A stretch of 64,000 nt of DNA from Rhodobacteraceae bacterium UBA6796. Its GTDB lineage: Bacteria > Pseudomonadota > Alphaproteobacteria > Rhodobacterales > Rhodobacteraceae. The stretch spans positions 14,984 to 78,983 of the forward strand of contig DKFM01000024.1 of the NCBI GenBank assembly GCA_002452815.1, given 5' to 3'. The notes under the pieces were generated by a model that did no database searches, was not told the DNA's origin, and saw nothing but the letters and a program-made list of their open reading frames with translations. The translations under genes were made by a program, and so were the position numbers. Shown here one piece after another: positions 45,377-54,140 of the stretch (position 1 is its first letter; each line of letters opens with the position of its first letter).

Positions 45377-47656
45377 TCAGCCGTAATGCGCCACCGGCGT
45401 GCCCGCGATGGCGGACATGTTCAGCAGCCCGCGCGCGGTGATCGAGGGCGTGACGACATGCGCCTTGTTGCCCATGCCCATCAGGATCGGCCCGACCTCA
45501 AGCCCGCCAGCCTTCATCTTGAGGATGTTGCGCACCCCCGAGGCCGCATCGTTATTGGCAAAGACCAGCACATTCGCGGTGCCCTCGAACCGCGCGTCGG
45601 GCAGCAGCCGTTCACGCGTCGCCTGATCGAGCGCGGCATCGACATGCATCTCGCCCTCGAACGCGAAGTCGACTTCGCGGCGTTCCAGCAGTTGCATTGC
45701 CGCGCGCATCCGCCGCCCCGAGTCGGTATCGAGGTTGCCGAACTGCGAATGGCTGCACAGCGCCACCTTCGGCACCAGCCCGAAGCGGCGCACATGCCGC
45801 GCGGCGCCGATCACGGTTTCCATGATCTGTTCGGGCGTGGGTTCGGGGTGAACGTGGGTATCGGCGATGAACAGCGGCCCGTCTTCCAGGATCATCAGCG
45901 ACAGCGCGCCCACCGGATGCAGCCCGCCGCGCGCCAATACCTGCCGGACGTAGTTCAGGTGCCACAGATACTGACCGAAGGTGCCGCAGATCAGGCTGTC
46001 GGCCTCGTCGCGGTGCACCATGATCGCGCCGATGGCGGTGGTATTGGTGCGCATGATTGCGCGCGCCAGATCCGGCGTCACGCCGCGCCGCGCCATCAGT
46101 CGGTGATAGGTTTCCCAGTAATCGCGATAGCGCGGGTCGTTTTCGGGGTTCACGATCTCGAAATCCTTGCCCGGACGGATCGGCAGGCCGGCCCGTTCGC
46201 AGCGCATCTCGATCACCTCGGGGCGGCCGATCAGGATCGGGCGGTCGGTGGTTTCCTCGATCATGCCGTTGGCGGCGCGCAGCACGCGCTCGTTCTCGCC
46301 CTCGGCAAAGACGATGCGGCGCGTCGCGGTGGCGGCGGCCTCGAACACCGGGCGCATCAGCAGCGCCGATTTGAACACCGAACCGTCGAGCTGGCGCTTG
46401 TAGGCGTCCAGATCGGTGATCGGGCGGGTGGCGACGCCGGTCGCCATCGCCGCCTTGGCCACGGCCTTGGCGACCGTGCCGATCAGCCGCGGATCGAACG
46501 GTTTCGGGATCAGATACTCGGGGCCGAAGGTCAGCTTCTCGCCGCGATAGGCGGCGGCGGCCTCGGCGCTTGTGGTGGCGCGGGCAAGCGCCGCGATCCC
46601 CTCGATGCAGGCGATCTGCATTTCGTCGTTGATCGTCGTGGCCCCCACATCCAGCGCTGCGCGGAAGATGAAGGGGAAGCACAGCACGTTGTTGACCTGA
46701 TTGGGGAAATCGCTGCGGCCGGTGGCGATGATCGCATCCGGCGCGACAGATCGCACCGCGTCGGGCAGGATTTCCGGCGTCGGGTTGGCCAGTGCAAAGA
46801 CGATCGGGCGCGGGGTCATTTTTGCCACCATGTCCGGTGTCAGAACCCCGGGGCCCGACAGGCCCAGGAACATGTCCGCGCCGCCGATCACCTCGTCCAG
46901 CGTGCGCTTGTCAGATGCTTGCGCATAGGCGGCCTTTTGCGGGTTCATGTCGATCTCGCGGCCCTGATAGACCAGGCCGTGCACGTCGCACAGCCAGACA
47001 TTCTCGCGTTTCACGCCCAGTTTCAGCAGCATGTTCAGGCAGGCGATCCCCGCCGCCCCGCCGCCGGTCGAGACGATCTTGATATCCTCGAAGCTCTTGC
47101 CGGCGATGCGCAGCGCGTTGGTGGCCGCCGCGCCCACCACGATTGCGGTGCCGTGCTGGTCGTCGTGGAAGACCGGAATGTTCATCCGTTCGCGGCAGAT
47201 CTTTTCCACGATGAAACAGTCGGGGGCCTTGATATCCTCAAGGTTGATCGCGCCGAAGCTGGGCTCCATCGCGCAGACGATCTCGGCCAGTTTCACCGGG
47301 TCGGGTTCGTTCAGTTCCAGATCGAAGCAGTCGATATTGGCGAATTTCTTGAACAGGACGGCCTTGCCTTCCATCACCGGCTTTGACGCCAGCGGGCCGA
47401 TGTTGCCCAGCCCCAGCACCGCGGTGCCGTTGGTCACCACCGCCACAAGGTTGCCGCGCGCGGTGTAGCGGGCGGCATCGGCCGGGTTGGCCTTGATTTC
47501 CAGGCAGGCCTCGGCCACGCCGGGGCTGTAGGCACGGCTCAGGTCGCGCCCGTTGGCCAGCGGCTTGGTAGCGCGGATCTCCAGCTTTCCGGGCTTGGGG
47601 AATTCGTGATAATCCAGCGCCGGGTGGCGCGCGGTGTCGTGCCGTGGCTCTTCCAT
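45377..47656 (-). CDS. maeB: NADP-dependent malic enzyme (MaeB type, with phosphotransacetylase-like domain)
   Basis: Decarboxylates malate to pyruvate and makes NADPH. The 759-aa protein has the malic domains at 1-430 (YSPGVAEACLEI, catalytic Lys segment KFANIDCFDLELNEPDP, DDQHGTAIVVGAA, GGGAAGIACLNMLL) and a phosphotransacetylase-like C-terminus (about 435-759), a regulatory acetyl-CoA-binding module in MaeB proteins. It lies just upstream of prpE on the same strand; both serve growth on propionate and other short acids. Confidence 0.95.
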   Translation of the reverse strand: MEEPRHDTARHPALDYHEFPKPGKLEIRATKPLANGRDLSRAYSPGVAEACLEIKANPADAARYTARGNLVAVVTNGTAVLGLGNIGPLASKPVMEGKAVLFKKFANIDCFDLELNEPDPVKLAEIVCAMEPSFGAINLEDIKAPDCFIVEKICRERMNIPVFHDDQHGTAIVVGAAATNALRIAGKSFEDIKIVSTGGGAAGIACLNMLLKLGVKRENVWLCDVHGLVYQGREIDMNPQKAAYAQASDKRTLDEVIGGADMFLGLSGPGVLTPDMVAKMTPRPIVFALANPTPEILPDAVRSVAPDAIIATGRSDFPNQVNNVLCFPFIFRAALDVGATTINDEMQIACIEGIAALARATTSAEAAAAYRGEKLTFGPEYLIPKPFDPRLIGTVAKAVAKAAMATGVATRPITDLDAYKRQLDGSVFKSALLMRPVFEAAATATRRIVFAEGENERVLRAANGMIEETTDRPILIGRPEVIEMRCERAGLPIRPGKDFEIVNPENDPRYRDYWETYHRLMARRGVTPDLARAIMRTNTTAIGAIMVHRDEADSLICGTFGQYLWHLNYVRQVLARGGLHPVGALSLMILEDGPLFIADTHVHPEPTPEQIMETVIGAARHVRRFGLVPKVALCSHSQFGNLDTDSGRRMRAAMQLLERREVDFAFEGEMHVDAALDQATRERLLPDARFEGTANVLVFANNDAASGVRNILKMKAGGLEVGPILMGMGNKAHVVTPSITARGLLNMSAIAGTPVAHYG

Positions 47657-47838
47657 AAGATCCTCCCTGAAACTGGTTTAGCTTTAAACTAATTGTTTTG
47701 CGGTTGGAATAGGCTGGTCGCGCACGGATCGCAACAGCAGGTTGCGGTGGGCGCATGGCCGCGCTTGCATCGGGCGCGCGCCCGGCGCAGGATCGGGAAA
47801 ACTGAACGGTTGGACAAATCAGGCAGGAGGCCGGGGTC

Positions 47839-48231
47839 ATGTCGCTTCTGGAAGCTGCACGCGCGGTGCGCGAAAATGCTTATGCACCCTATTCGAAATT
47901 CAAGGTCGGCGCGGCGGTGCGCGGCAAGTCCGGGCAGATCTATCAGGGCGTGAACGTGGAAAACGTGGCCTATCCCGAAGGCACCTGCGCCGAGGCCGGG
48001 GCGATTGCGGCGATGGTCGCGGCGGGCGAGACCGAGCTGATCGAGGTCGCGGTGATCGCCGACAGCCCGACGCCGGTGCCGCCCTGCGGGGGCTGCCGGC
48101 AGAAGCTGGCGGAATTCGGGCGCGCCGAGGTTCCGGTGACGCTTGCCACGACCGAGGGGGCGCGGATGGACACCACGATCGGCGATCTGTTGCCGGGGCG
48201 GTTCGACGCCAGCCACATGGACAAATGCTGA
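47839..48231 (+). CDS. cdd: Cytidine deaminase
   Basis: Deaminates cytidine and deoxycytidine to uridine forms. The 130-aa protein is the short tetrameric type, with zinc motifs CAEAGAIAAM (Cys and catalytic Glu) and PCGGCRQ, and the N-terminal APYSKFKVGAAV. AGGAGG lies 8 bases upstream. First gene of a four-gene nucleoside-salvage operon in which each stop overlaps the next start. Confidence 0.94.
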   Translation: MSLLEAARAVRENAYAPYSKFKVGAAVRGKSGQIYQGVNVENVAYPEGTCAEAGAIAAMVAAGETELIEVAVIADSPTPVPPCGGCRQKLAEFGRAEVPVTLATTEGARMDTTIGDLLPGRFDASHMDKC

Positions 48232-49553
48232 TGGATGCCCGCACGATCATCGCCGGGGTGCGCGACGGCAAGGGCCTGGCGCCTGAGGCCGCGCAATGGT
48301 TCGCGCGCGGGTTGGCCGATGCCTCGGTGTCGGATGCGCAGGCCGGGGCCTTTGCGATGGCGGTCCTGTTGAAGGGCATCGGCCCCGACGGGCGCGTGGC
48401 ACTGACACAGGCGATGCGCGATTCCGGCTCTGTGATCGGGTGGGATCTGCCGGGGCCCGTGGTCGACAAGCATTCGACCGGCGGCATCGGGGACAGTGTG
48501 TCGCTGTTGCTGGCGCCCGCGCTGGCGGCCTGCGGGGTCTATGTGCCGATGATTTCGGGGCGGGGCCTTGGCCATACCGGCGGCACGCTCGACAAGATGG
48601 AGTCGATCCCGGGCTATCGCGCGCTGCCGGGGATCGAGAAGCTGCGCGCCGTGGTGGCCGAGGTCGGCTGCGCCATCGTCGGCGCCACGGAAGAGATCGC
48701 GCCTGCCGACAAGCGGCTTTACGGCATCCGCGACATTTCCGGCACGGTCGAAAGCATCGACCTGATCACCGCCTCGATCCTGTCCAAGAAGCTGGCGGCG
48801 GGGCTGGATGCGCTGGTGCTGGATGTCAAGGTCGGCTCGGGCGCCTTCATGAAGGATATGGCGGATGCGCGTGCGCTGGCGCGCTCGCTGGTGGAAACCG
48901 CCAATGGCGCGGGCTGCCGCACCAGCGCGCTGATCACCGACATGAGCCAGAGCCTCGGTCATTCGGCGGGCAACGCGCTCGAGGTGCTGGAGGTGATGGA
49001 GACCCTGACGGGCGCTTCGGTGAACGAGGCCTTGTGGGACGTGACCGCGGCCCTGGGCGGCGAGGCGCTGGTGCTGGCGGGCAAGGCGGACGACATGGAT
49101 GCCGGGGCCGCGATGATCGACACCGCGCTGGAAACCGGACGCGCGGCGGAGTGTTTCGGGCGGATGGTCGCGGCTCTGGGCGGGCCTGTGGATTTCGTCG
49201 AACGCTTCCCCGACCGGCTGCCCTCGGCCCCGGTGTTTCGCATGGTGCCGAGCCCGCGCGCGGGCTATGTCGCCAGCGTCAATGCGCATGCTCTGGGCGA
49301 TGCGGTGGTGCATCTGGGCGGCGGGCGGCTGGTGGGCAGCGACCGGATCAACCCGTCGGTCGGGCTGTCCGGGCTGGCGGTGATCGGCGAGGAAATGGCC
49401 GCGGGCGAGCCGCTGGCGATGGTCCATGCCAGTTCCGACGCCAAGGCCGAGGCAGCGGTGGCCGCGGTGCTGGCCGCCTATACCCTGAGCGAGGCAATGC
49501 CCGACGAACCCGCGCTGATCCACGAACGGATCGGGCCGGAGGATGTGAAATGA
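48231..49553 (+). CDS. deoA: Thymidine phosphorylase
   Basis: Splits thymidine (or uridine) into base and pentose-1-phosphate. The 440-aa protein contains the signature SGRGLGHTGGTLDKMESIPG and DKHSTGGIGDSVSLLLAP. ATG 48231 shares its A with the cdd stop (TGATG). ATG 48225 is in frame upstream. The product deoxyribose-1-phosphate is the substrate of DeoB encoded next. Confidence 0.95.
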   Translation: MDARTIIAGVRDGKGLAPEAAQWFARGLADASVSDAQAGAFAMAVLLKGIGPDGRVALTQAMRDSGSVIGWDLPGPVVDKHSTGGIGDSVSLLLAPALAACGVYVPMISGRGLGHTGGTLDKMESIPGYRALPGIEKLRAVVAEVGCAIVGATEEIAPADKRLYGIRDISGTVESIDLITASILSKKLAAGLDALVLDVKVGSGAFMKDMADARALARSLVETANGAGCRTSALITDMSQSLGHSAGNALEVLEVMETLTGASVNEALWDVTAALGGEALVLAGKADDMDAGAAMIDTALETGRAAECFGRMVAALGGPVDFVERFPDRLPSAPVFRMVPSPRAGYVASVNAHALGDAVVHLGGGRLVGSDRINPSVGLSGLAVIGEEMAAGEPLAMVHASSDAKAEAAVAAVLAAYTLSEAMPDEPALIHERIGPEDVK

Positions 49554-50794
49554 GCCGGGCGTTCCTGATCGTGATGGACAGCGTGGGCATCGGCGGCGCG
49601 CCCGATGCCGCGCGCTTCTTCAACGAGGGCCGCCCCGATACCGGCGCAAATACCGTCGGCCATATCGCCGAGGCCTGCGCGGCGGGGCGTGCCGACATCG
49701 GGCGCGCGGGCCCGTTGCGCCTGCCGCATCTGGATGCGCTCGGGCTGGGGGCGGCGGTCGCGCTGGCCTCGGGGCTGCGCGCGCCGGGGCTGGGGGCGGT
49801 GCCCCGCGGGCTCTGGGGGGCGGCGACCGAGGTGTCGAACGGCAAGGACACACCTTCGGGGCATTGGGAACTGGCGGGCGTGCCGGTGCCGTGGGACTGG
49901 CATTATTTCACCGACACGGAAAACAGCTTTCCGGCCGATCTGCTGGCGGCGGTGGCGCAGGCGGCGGGGACCGGGGGCACGCTGGGCAATTGTCATGCCT
50001 CGGGCACACAGATCATCGCGGATCTGGGGGCCGAGCATATCCGCACCGGCTGGCCGATCTGCTACACCTCGGCCGACAGCGTGTTCCAGATCGCCGCGCA
50101 TGAGGAAAGCTTCGGCCTTGGCCGCCTGTTGCAGCTGTGCCGCGACATGGCGCCGATCCTGCACGGCATGCGCGTGGGCCGGGTCATCGCGCGGCCCTTC
50201 ACCGGACGCCCGGGCGCCTTTACCCGCACCCCGAACCGGCGCGATTTCGCCATCGAACCGCCGGCGCCCACCTTGCTGGACTGGGTGCAGGGCGCGGGCC
50301 GGGTGACCCATGCCATCGGCAAGATCGGCGACATCTTCAGCCATCGCGGCGTCAGCCATCTGCACAAGGGCAAGGGCGATGCGGATCTGATGGAGCATCT
50401 GCTGCGTCTGGCCGACGAGGCCGAAGAAGGCAGCCTGACCTTCGCCAATTTCGTCGAATTCGACAGCCTTTATGGCCACCGGCGCGACATTGCGGGCTAT
50501 GCCCGCGCGCTCGAATGGTTCGATGTCGAGGCGGGCAAGTTTCTGGCGCGGTTGCGGCCTGGCGATCTGGCGATCTTCACCGCCGACCACGGCAACGATC
50601 CCAGCTGGAGCGGCACCGACCACACCCGCGAGCGGGTTCCGGTGCTGGGCTGGGGCGTGGGCGCACGGGCGGTGGGGCAGGTGGGTTTCACCGATCTGGG
50701 GGCCTCGGTCGCCGCCCATCTGGGGGTGCCGGCCCAGGGGCCCGGACGCAGTTTTCTGACAGAACAAGACACGAAGAACAGGGACATACCATGA
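49550..50794 (+). CDS. deoB: Phosphopentomutase
   Basis: Converts (deoxy)ribose-1-phosphate to the 5-phosphate. The 414-aa alkaline-phosphatase-fold protein has the nucleophile/metal segment [23 protein letters not shown] with the phosphorylated Thr, and the metal sites [23 protein letters not shown] overlap with deoA upstream and upp downstream ties their translation. Confidence 0.95.
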   Translation: MSRAFLIVMDSVGIGGAPDAARFFNEGRPDTGANTVGHIAEACAAGRADIGRAGPLRLPHLDALGLGAAVALASGLRAPGLGAVPRGLWGAATEVSNGKDTPSGHWELAGVPVPWDWHYFTDTENSFPADLLAAVAQAAGTGGTLGNCHASGTQIIADLGAEHIRTGWPICYTSADSVFQIAAHEESFGLGRLLQLCRDMAPILHGMRVGRVIARPFTGRPGAFTRTPNRRDFAIEPPAPTLLDWVQGAGRVTHAIGKIGDIFSHRGVSHLHKGKGDADLMEHLLRLADEAEEGSLTFANFVEFDSLYGHRRDIAGYARALEWFDVEAGKFLARLRPGDLAIFTADHGNDPSWSGTDHTRERVPVLGWGVGARAVGQVGFTDLGASVAAHLGVPAQGPGRSFLTEQDTKNRDIP

Positions 50795-51423
50795 CAGAGC
50801 ATCTGACCGTCGTCACCCACCCGCTGGTGCAGCACAAGCTGACCCTGATGCGCGAGAAGGATACCTCGACCGCCTCGTTCCGGCAGCTGCTGCGCGAAAT
50901 CAGTCTGCTTCTGGCCTATGAGGTCACCCGCGGGCTGGAGCTGACCACCAAGCGGATCGAGACCCCGCTGGAGCCGATGGACGCCCCGATCCTGGAGGGC
51001 AAGAAACTGGCGCTGGTGTCGATCCTGCGGGCGGGCAACGGTCTGCTTGATGGTATTCTGGAGCTGGTTCCGGCCGCGCGTGTGGGGTTTATCGGCCTGT
51101 ATCGCGACCCGGAAACGCTGAAACCCGTGCAATATTACTGCAAGGTGCCGGGCGAGCTGGAAGACCGGATGGTGATTGTGGTCGATCCGATGCTGGCCAC
51201 CGGCAACAGTTCGGCCGCGGCGATTGATCTGCTGAAGGAAAAGGGCGCCAAGAACATCCGGTTCCTGTGTCTGCTGGCCGCGCCCGAAGGGGTCGCGCGG
51301 ATGCGCGAGGCCCATCCCGATGTGCCGATCGTGACAGCGGCTGTGGACAAATGCCTCAATGACCATGGATATATTGTCCCCGGCCTAGGGGATGCGGGCG
51401 ACCGGATGTTCGGCACAAAATAG
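50791..51423 (+). CDS. upp: Uracil phosphoribosyltransferase
   Basis: Joins uracil to PRPP to give UMP. The 210-aa protein has the UPRT markers: N-terminal [28 protein letters not shown], the PRPP loop [17 protein letters not shown] and the C-terminal [18 protein letters not shown]. It is the last gene of the cdd-deoA-deoB-upp operon and uses uracil freed by the phosphorylase. Confidence 0.96.
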   Translation: MTEHLTVVTHPLVQHKLTLMREKDTSTASFRQLLREISLLLAYEVTRGLELTTKRIETPLEPMDAPILEGKKLALVSILRAGNGLLDGILELVPAARVGFIGLYRDPETLKPVQYYCKVPGELEDRMVIVVDPMLATGNSSAAAIDLLKEKGAKNIRFLCLLAAPEGVARMREAHPDVPIVTAAVDKCLNDHGYIVPGLGDAGDRMFGTK

Positions 51424-51489
51424 GCCGTTTCTCCTTTACTCAGCGACAATATTGCTGCATTTTTGCCTATAGGTGACAAGGGGGCAATA

Positions 51490-52911
51490 ATGCGGTTGGG
51501 TCGGGTTCTTTCGTCTGCATTGCTGATGGCTGTGATGGGCGCGACCGGGGCTTGGGCCGAGTTGAGCATCAACGGGCCTGCCGATGTGCCACCCGCCTCG
51601 TTCACGGGGCGCCAATATGTCGACAGCGCAGGCTGTGTATTCGTGCGCGCGGGCTATGGCGATGCGGTGCGTTGGGTGCCGCGTGTGACCCGCGATCGCA
51701 AGCAGCTGTGCGGCTACAAACCGACGCTGGCGCCAGGGGCGCCAGTGCTGGACGTGGCGCGGAGCGCCCCTGCCGCGCCCGCAAAACCTGCGGTCAAGCC
51801 TGTCACTGTTGCGGCTGCCCCCGTGGCCGCGCCGCGCCCGGCTGTGACCACGCCCTTTGCGCCAACGCCGGGTGTCGGGCGCCCGATGGCCACGATCGCC
51901 TCGACCACGACACCGCCGCGGATCGGTCTGGCGGCGGCCCGTCCTGTGGCGCCGATGCCGCCCGTTCCGGCCGCGCCGCCGGTGGCCGCTGTGCCCGCGC
52001 CGACGGCGCCTGCGGGGCGTTATGTTTCGCCTTATGCGCTGGACGGGGCGCCCGCGCCGGTGGTGAACAGCCCGGCGCCGGTTGCCGTGGCTGCGGCCCC
52101 GGTGACGATCGTGCGGGTCGAAACGGTGGCGGGGGGCGTGACCGCCTGCCCGAACCTTTCGCCGGTGGCGCAACGCTACATGTTGTCGGATGGGCGCCGC
52201 GTGGTGCGCTGTGGTCCGCAGACGGATGACCCTGCGGGCTTCATCAACAGTGCGGGGCTTCCCGGGCTGCGGGTGGCTGGCGCGCCGGTGCCTGCGGTGG
52301 CGCCGCGTGCGATGCCGATGGCTGCCCCGGCACCGGTCGGGATGACGCCGCAGCAGGCCTATGCCGCCACCAGCCCCTATGCGGTCCCGCAAAAGGTCTA
52401 TGTCCGCAATCCGGCCACGGGGACGACCACGCTGACCCCGGTGACCGTGTCGACGAAATCGCCGACCGGAGCCTACAGGCCCGCGTTCGAGGACGGGCGG
52501 TTGAACCCCTATCGCGGTCCGCGGGGGGCGATGGGCGATGCGATGCAGGGCCAGATCTGGACCAATCAGGTGCCCGCGCGGCTGGTCACGGCGCAAACCT
52601 CTGCGCCTCAGGGGCAGCAGGTTCTGGCACAGGCCCGGGTGTCGAGCAAATCCCTGCCGCACATCAAGGCAAGCGCGCCCAGCTCTGTTCCGCAGGCCGC
52701 AGGCGCGCGTTTCGTGCAGGTCGGAAGCTTCGGTGTGCCCGCCAATGCCGAAGGCGCCAAGGCGCGGTTGCGGGCGCTTGGTCTGCCGGTCTCGACCGGG
52801 CGGGCGGGCAAGCTCGTGGTGGTCTATGCCGGGCCGCTGCGCGGTGCGGATGCGCCCGCTGCGCTGGCCCGGGCGCGGGCCGCAGGCTTTGGGGACGCGA
52901 TCCTGCGCTGA
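51490..52911 (+). CDS. Secreted SPOR-domain protein
   Basis: A 473-aa protein with a signal peptide (MRLGRVLSSALLMAVMGATGAWA), a folded N-terminal part with Cys pairs (SAGCVFVRAG, KQLCGYKP), a long Pro/Ala-rich linker (about 80-380), and a C-terminal SPOR domain (RFVQVGSFGVPANAEGAKARL... VVYAGPLRG). SPOR domains bind denuded septal peptidoglycan, so a cell-division or envelope role is likely. AGGGGG is 5 bases before the ATG. Confidence 0.87.
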   Translation: MRLGRVLSSALLMAVMGATGAWAELSINGPADVPPASFTGRQYVDSAGCVFVRAGYGDAVRWVPRVTRDRKQLCGYKPTLAPGAPVLDVARSAPAAPAKPAVKPVTVAAAPVAAPRPAVTTPFAPTPGVGRPMATIASTTTPPRIGLAAARPVAPMPPVPAAPPVAAVPAPTAPAGRYVSPYALDGAPAPVVNSPAPVAVAAAPVTIVRVETVAGGVTACPNLSPVAQRYMLSDGRRVVRCGPQTDDPAGFINSAGLPGLRVAGAPVPAVAPRAMPMAAPAPVGMTPQQAYAATSPYAVPQKVYVRNPATGTTTLTPVTVSTKSPTGAYRPAFEDGRLNPYRGPRGAMGDAMQGQIWTNQVPARLVTAQTSAPQGQQVLAQARVSSKSLPHIKASAPSSVPQAAGARFVQVGSFGVPANAEGAKARLRALGLPVSTGRAGKLVVVYAGPLRGADAPAALARARAAGFGDAILR

Positions 52912-52939
52912 GGGTTCATTCCTGCTGACCTCCGGAACG

Positions 52940-52961
52940 GCGGCCGCACGGCCGCTGTTTT
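52940..52961. terminator. Terminator between SPOR gene and convergent gene
   Basis: GCGGCC / GGCCGC stem with GCAC loop, followed by TGTTTT on the + strand. It lies 28 bases after the SPOR stop. Confidence 0.7.
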
Positions 52962-52971
52962 CACATGGGGC

Positions 52972-53988
52972 TTAGCCGCCGCAGATTTCCTGCAACGCGA
53001 TCCATTGCGCATCTTCCAGCACCGGGCGGGGTGCGGGGGCCCCCTTGAACGGATCGGCCTCGATCAGGCTCAGCACGCTTTCGCCGCTCGGGTCGAGCGA
53101 ATAGGCATAGGGCGTGGCGCTGACACCCGCGGCGGCGAAGGCGGCCAGCAGCGGTTCCGTCGCGGGGGCCTCGGGCGGATGATCCAGCAGTTCCTTGCCA
53201 TATCCTTTCAGCGCGCCGGGCGGTAGATCGCCGGTGGTCAGCAGCTTGAAGGCCGCGCCCATGCCTGCCCAGTGCAGCAGCGCCAGCAGCGGGTCCTGAT
53301 CGGCCGAGGCCAGTTCTGCCGCGATGATATGGCCTGCGGCCACCTCGGGCGTGTCGGGGGCCTCGACCATGTCGCGGCCGATCACCGCGATCCGGCCGGG
53401 CAGGCGGCGTGCGCCGCTCAGCGCCTGCGGCAGCACGGCAATCTCTTCGGGGCCCGACAGACGTTCGGCCAGCGCGTCCAGCGCCTTGCTGCCCGCAGCC
53501 GTGCGGCAGGGCGCGCCGGTCAGCGTGGCAAGTTCGGCCAGCACCTGATGGCCGATCTCGACCCGCTTTGCCGGCGGTGCGACCCGGGCCGCGTGGTCGA
53601 TCAGGGCGCCGGGCAGCCAGAACAGCCCAAGCCCCACCGCCAGCGCCGCCGCCCCGCCACTGAGCCAGCCGCGCAGCCGCCCCGGATGCGGGCGGCGCGA
53701 CTCCAGCACCTGATGCACCTTTTCGATCGCGTCGATGATCGTGTCGTCGTCCAGCTCTAGCTCTTCGCCGGGTTCTTCGGTGGGCGCATAGATCGCAGGC
53801 CGCTTGCCGGGGTTGCGCCGGATCATCGCCGGCAGCGACCAATGCGCCAGTGCCCGCACCGAGCGGTCATCGGCGATTACCAGCGTGGCATCGCCGAACG
53901 AGACGATGACTTCCTGCCGTTGCGCATCGGGGGTTTCGCGCCAGATGCCGGGGGCTTCAAGGCGGTCATATTGCGGGAGTGCGGTCAT
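52972..53988 (-). CDS. Membrane-anchored protein, possibly a degenerate M48-type peptidase
   Basis: A 338-aa protein with one membrane helix (about 109-130). The part after it follows the order of M48 peptidases: LPGRIAVIGRDMVEAPDTPEVAAGH, a helical middle, and a C-terminal DAQWIALQEICGG. Where HExxH would be, it reads GHIIAAE, so the metal site looks lost. Assignment to M48 is my inference from pattern; otherwise it is a conserved hypothetical protein. The N-terminal 105 residues are cytoplasmic and acidic. Confidence 0.55.
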   Translation of the reverse strand: MTALPQYDRLEAPGIWRETPDAQRQEVIVSFGDATLVIADDRSVRALAHWSLPAMIRRNPGKRPAIYAPTEEPGEELELDDDTIIDAIEKVHQVLESRRPHPGRLRGWLSGGAAALAVGLGLFWLPGALIDHAARVAPPAKRVEIGHQVLAELATLTGAPCRTAAGSKALDALAERLSGPEEIAVLPQALSGARRLPGRIAVIGRDMVEAPDTPEVAAGHIIAAELASADQDPLLALLHWAGMGAAFKLLTTGDLPPGALKGYGKELLDHPPEAPATEPLLAAFAAAGVSATPYAYSLDPSGESVLSLIEADPFKGAPAPRPVLEDAQWIALQEICGG

Positions 53989-54074
53989 TCGGACCTTTGG
54001 GCTGCTCGTGTCGATGGCACGATAGGGATCGGGCGCCCCGGGGTCAATCGCGGCTCAAGCCGCGGTGCACATGG

Positions 54075-54107
54075 AAAGGCCGGTGGGCTGCCTGCCCTCC
54101 GGCCTTT
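54075..54107. terminator. Hairpin after acyl-CoA synthetase gene
   Basis: AAAGGCCGG / CCGGCCTTT stem with a 15-base loop, 34 bases after the - strand synthetase stop. Both sides carry A/T at the stem base, but no long T-tract. Confidence 0.6.
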
Positions 54108-54140
54108 GGGGATGTTTCCGTCGGGTTGACGGCCGCCCGA

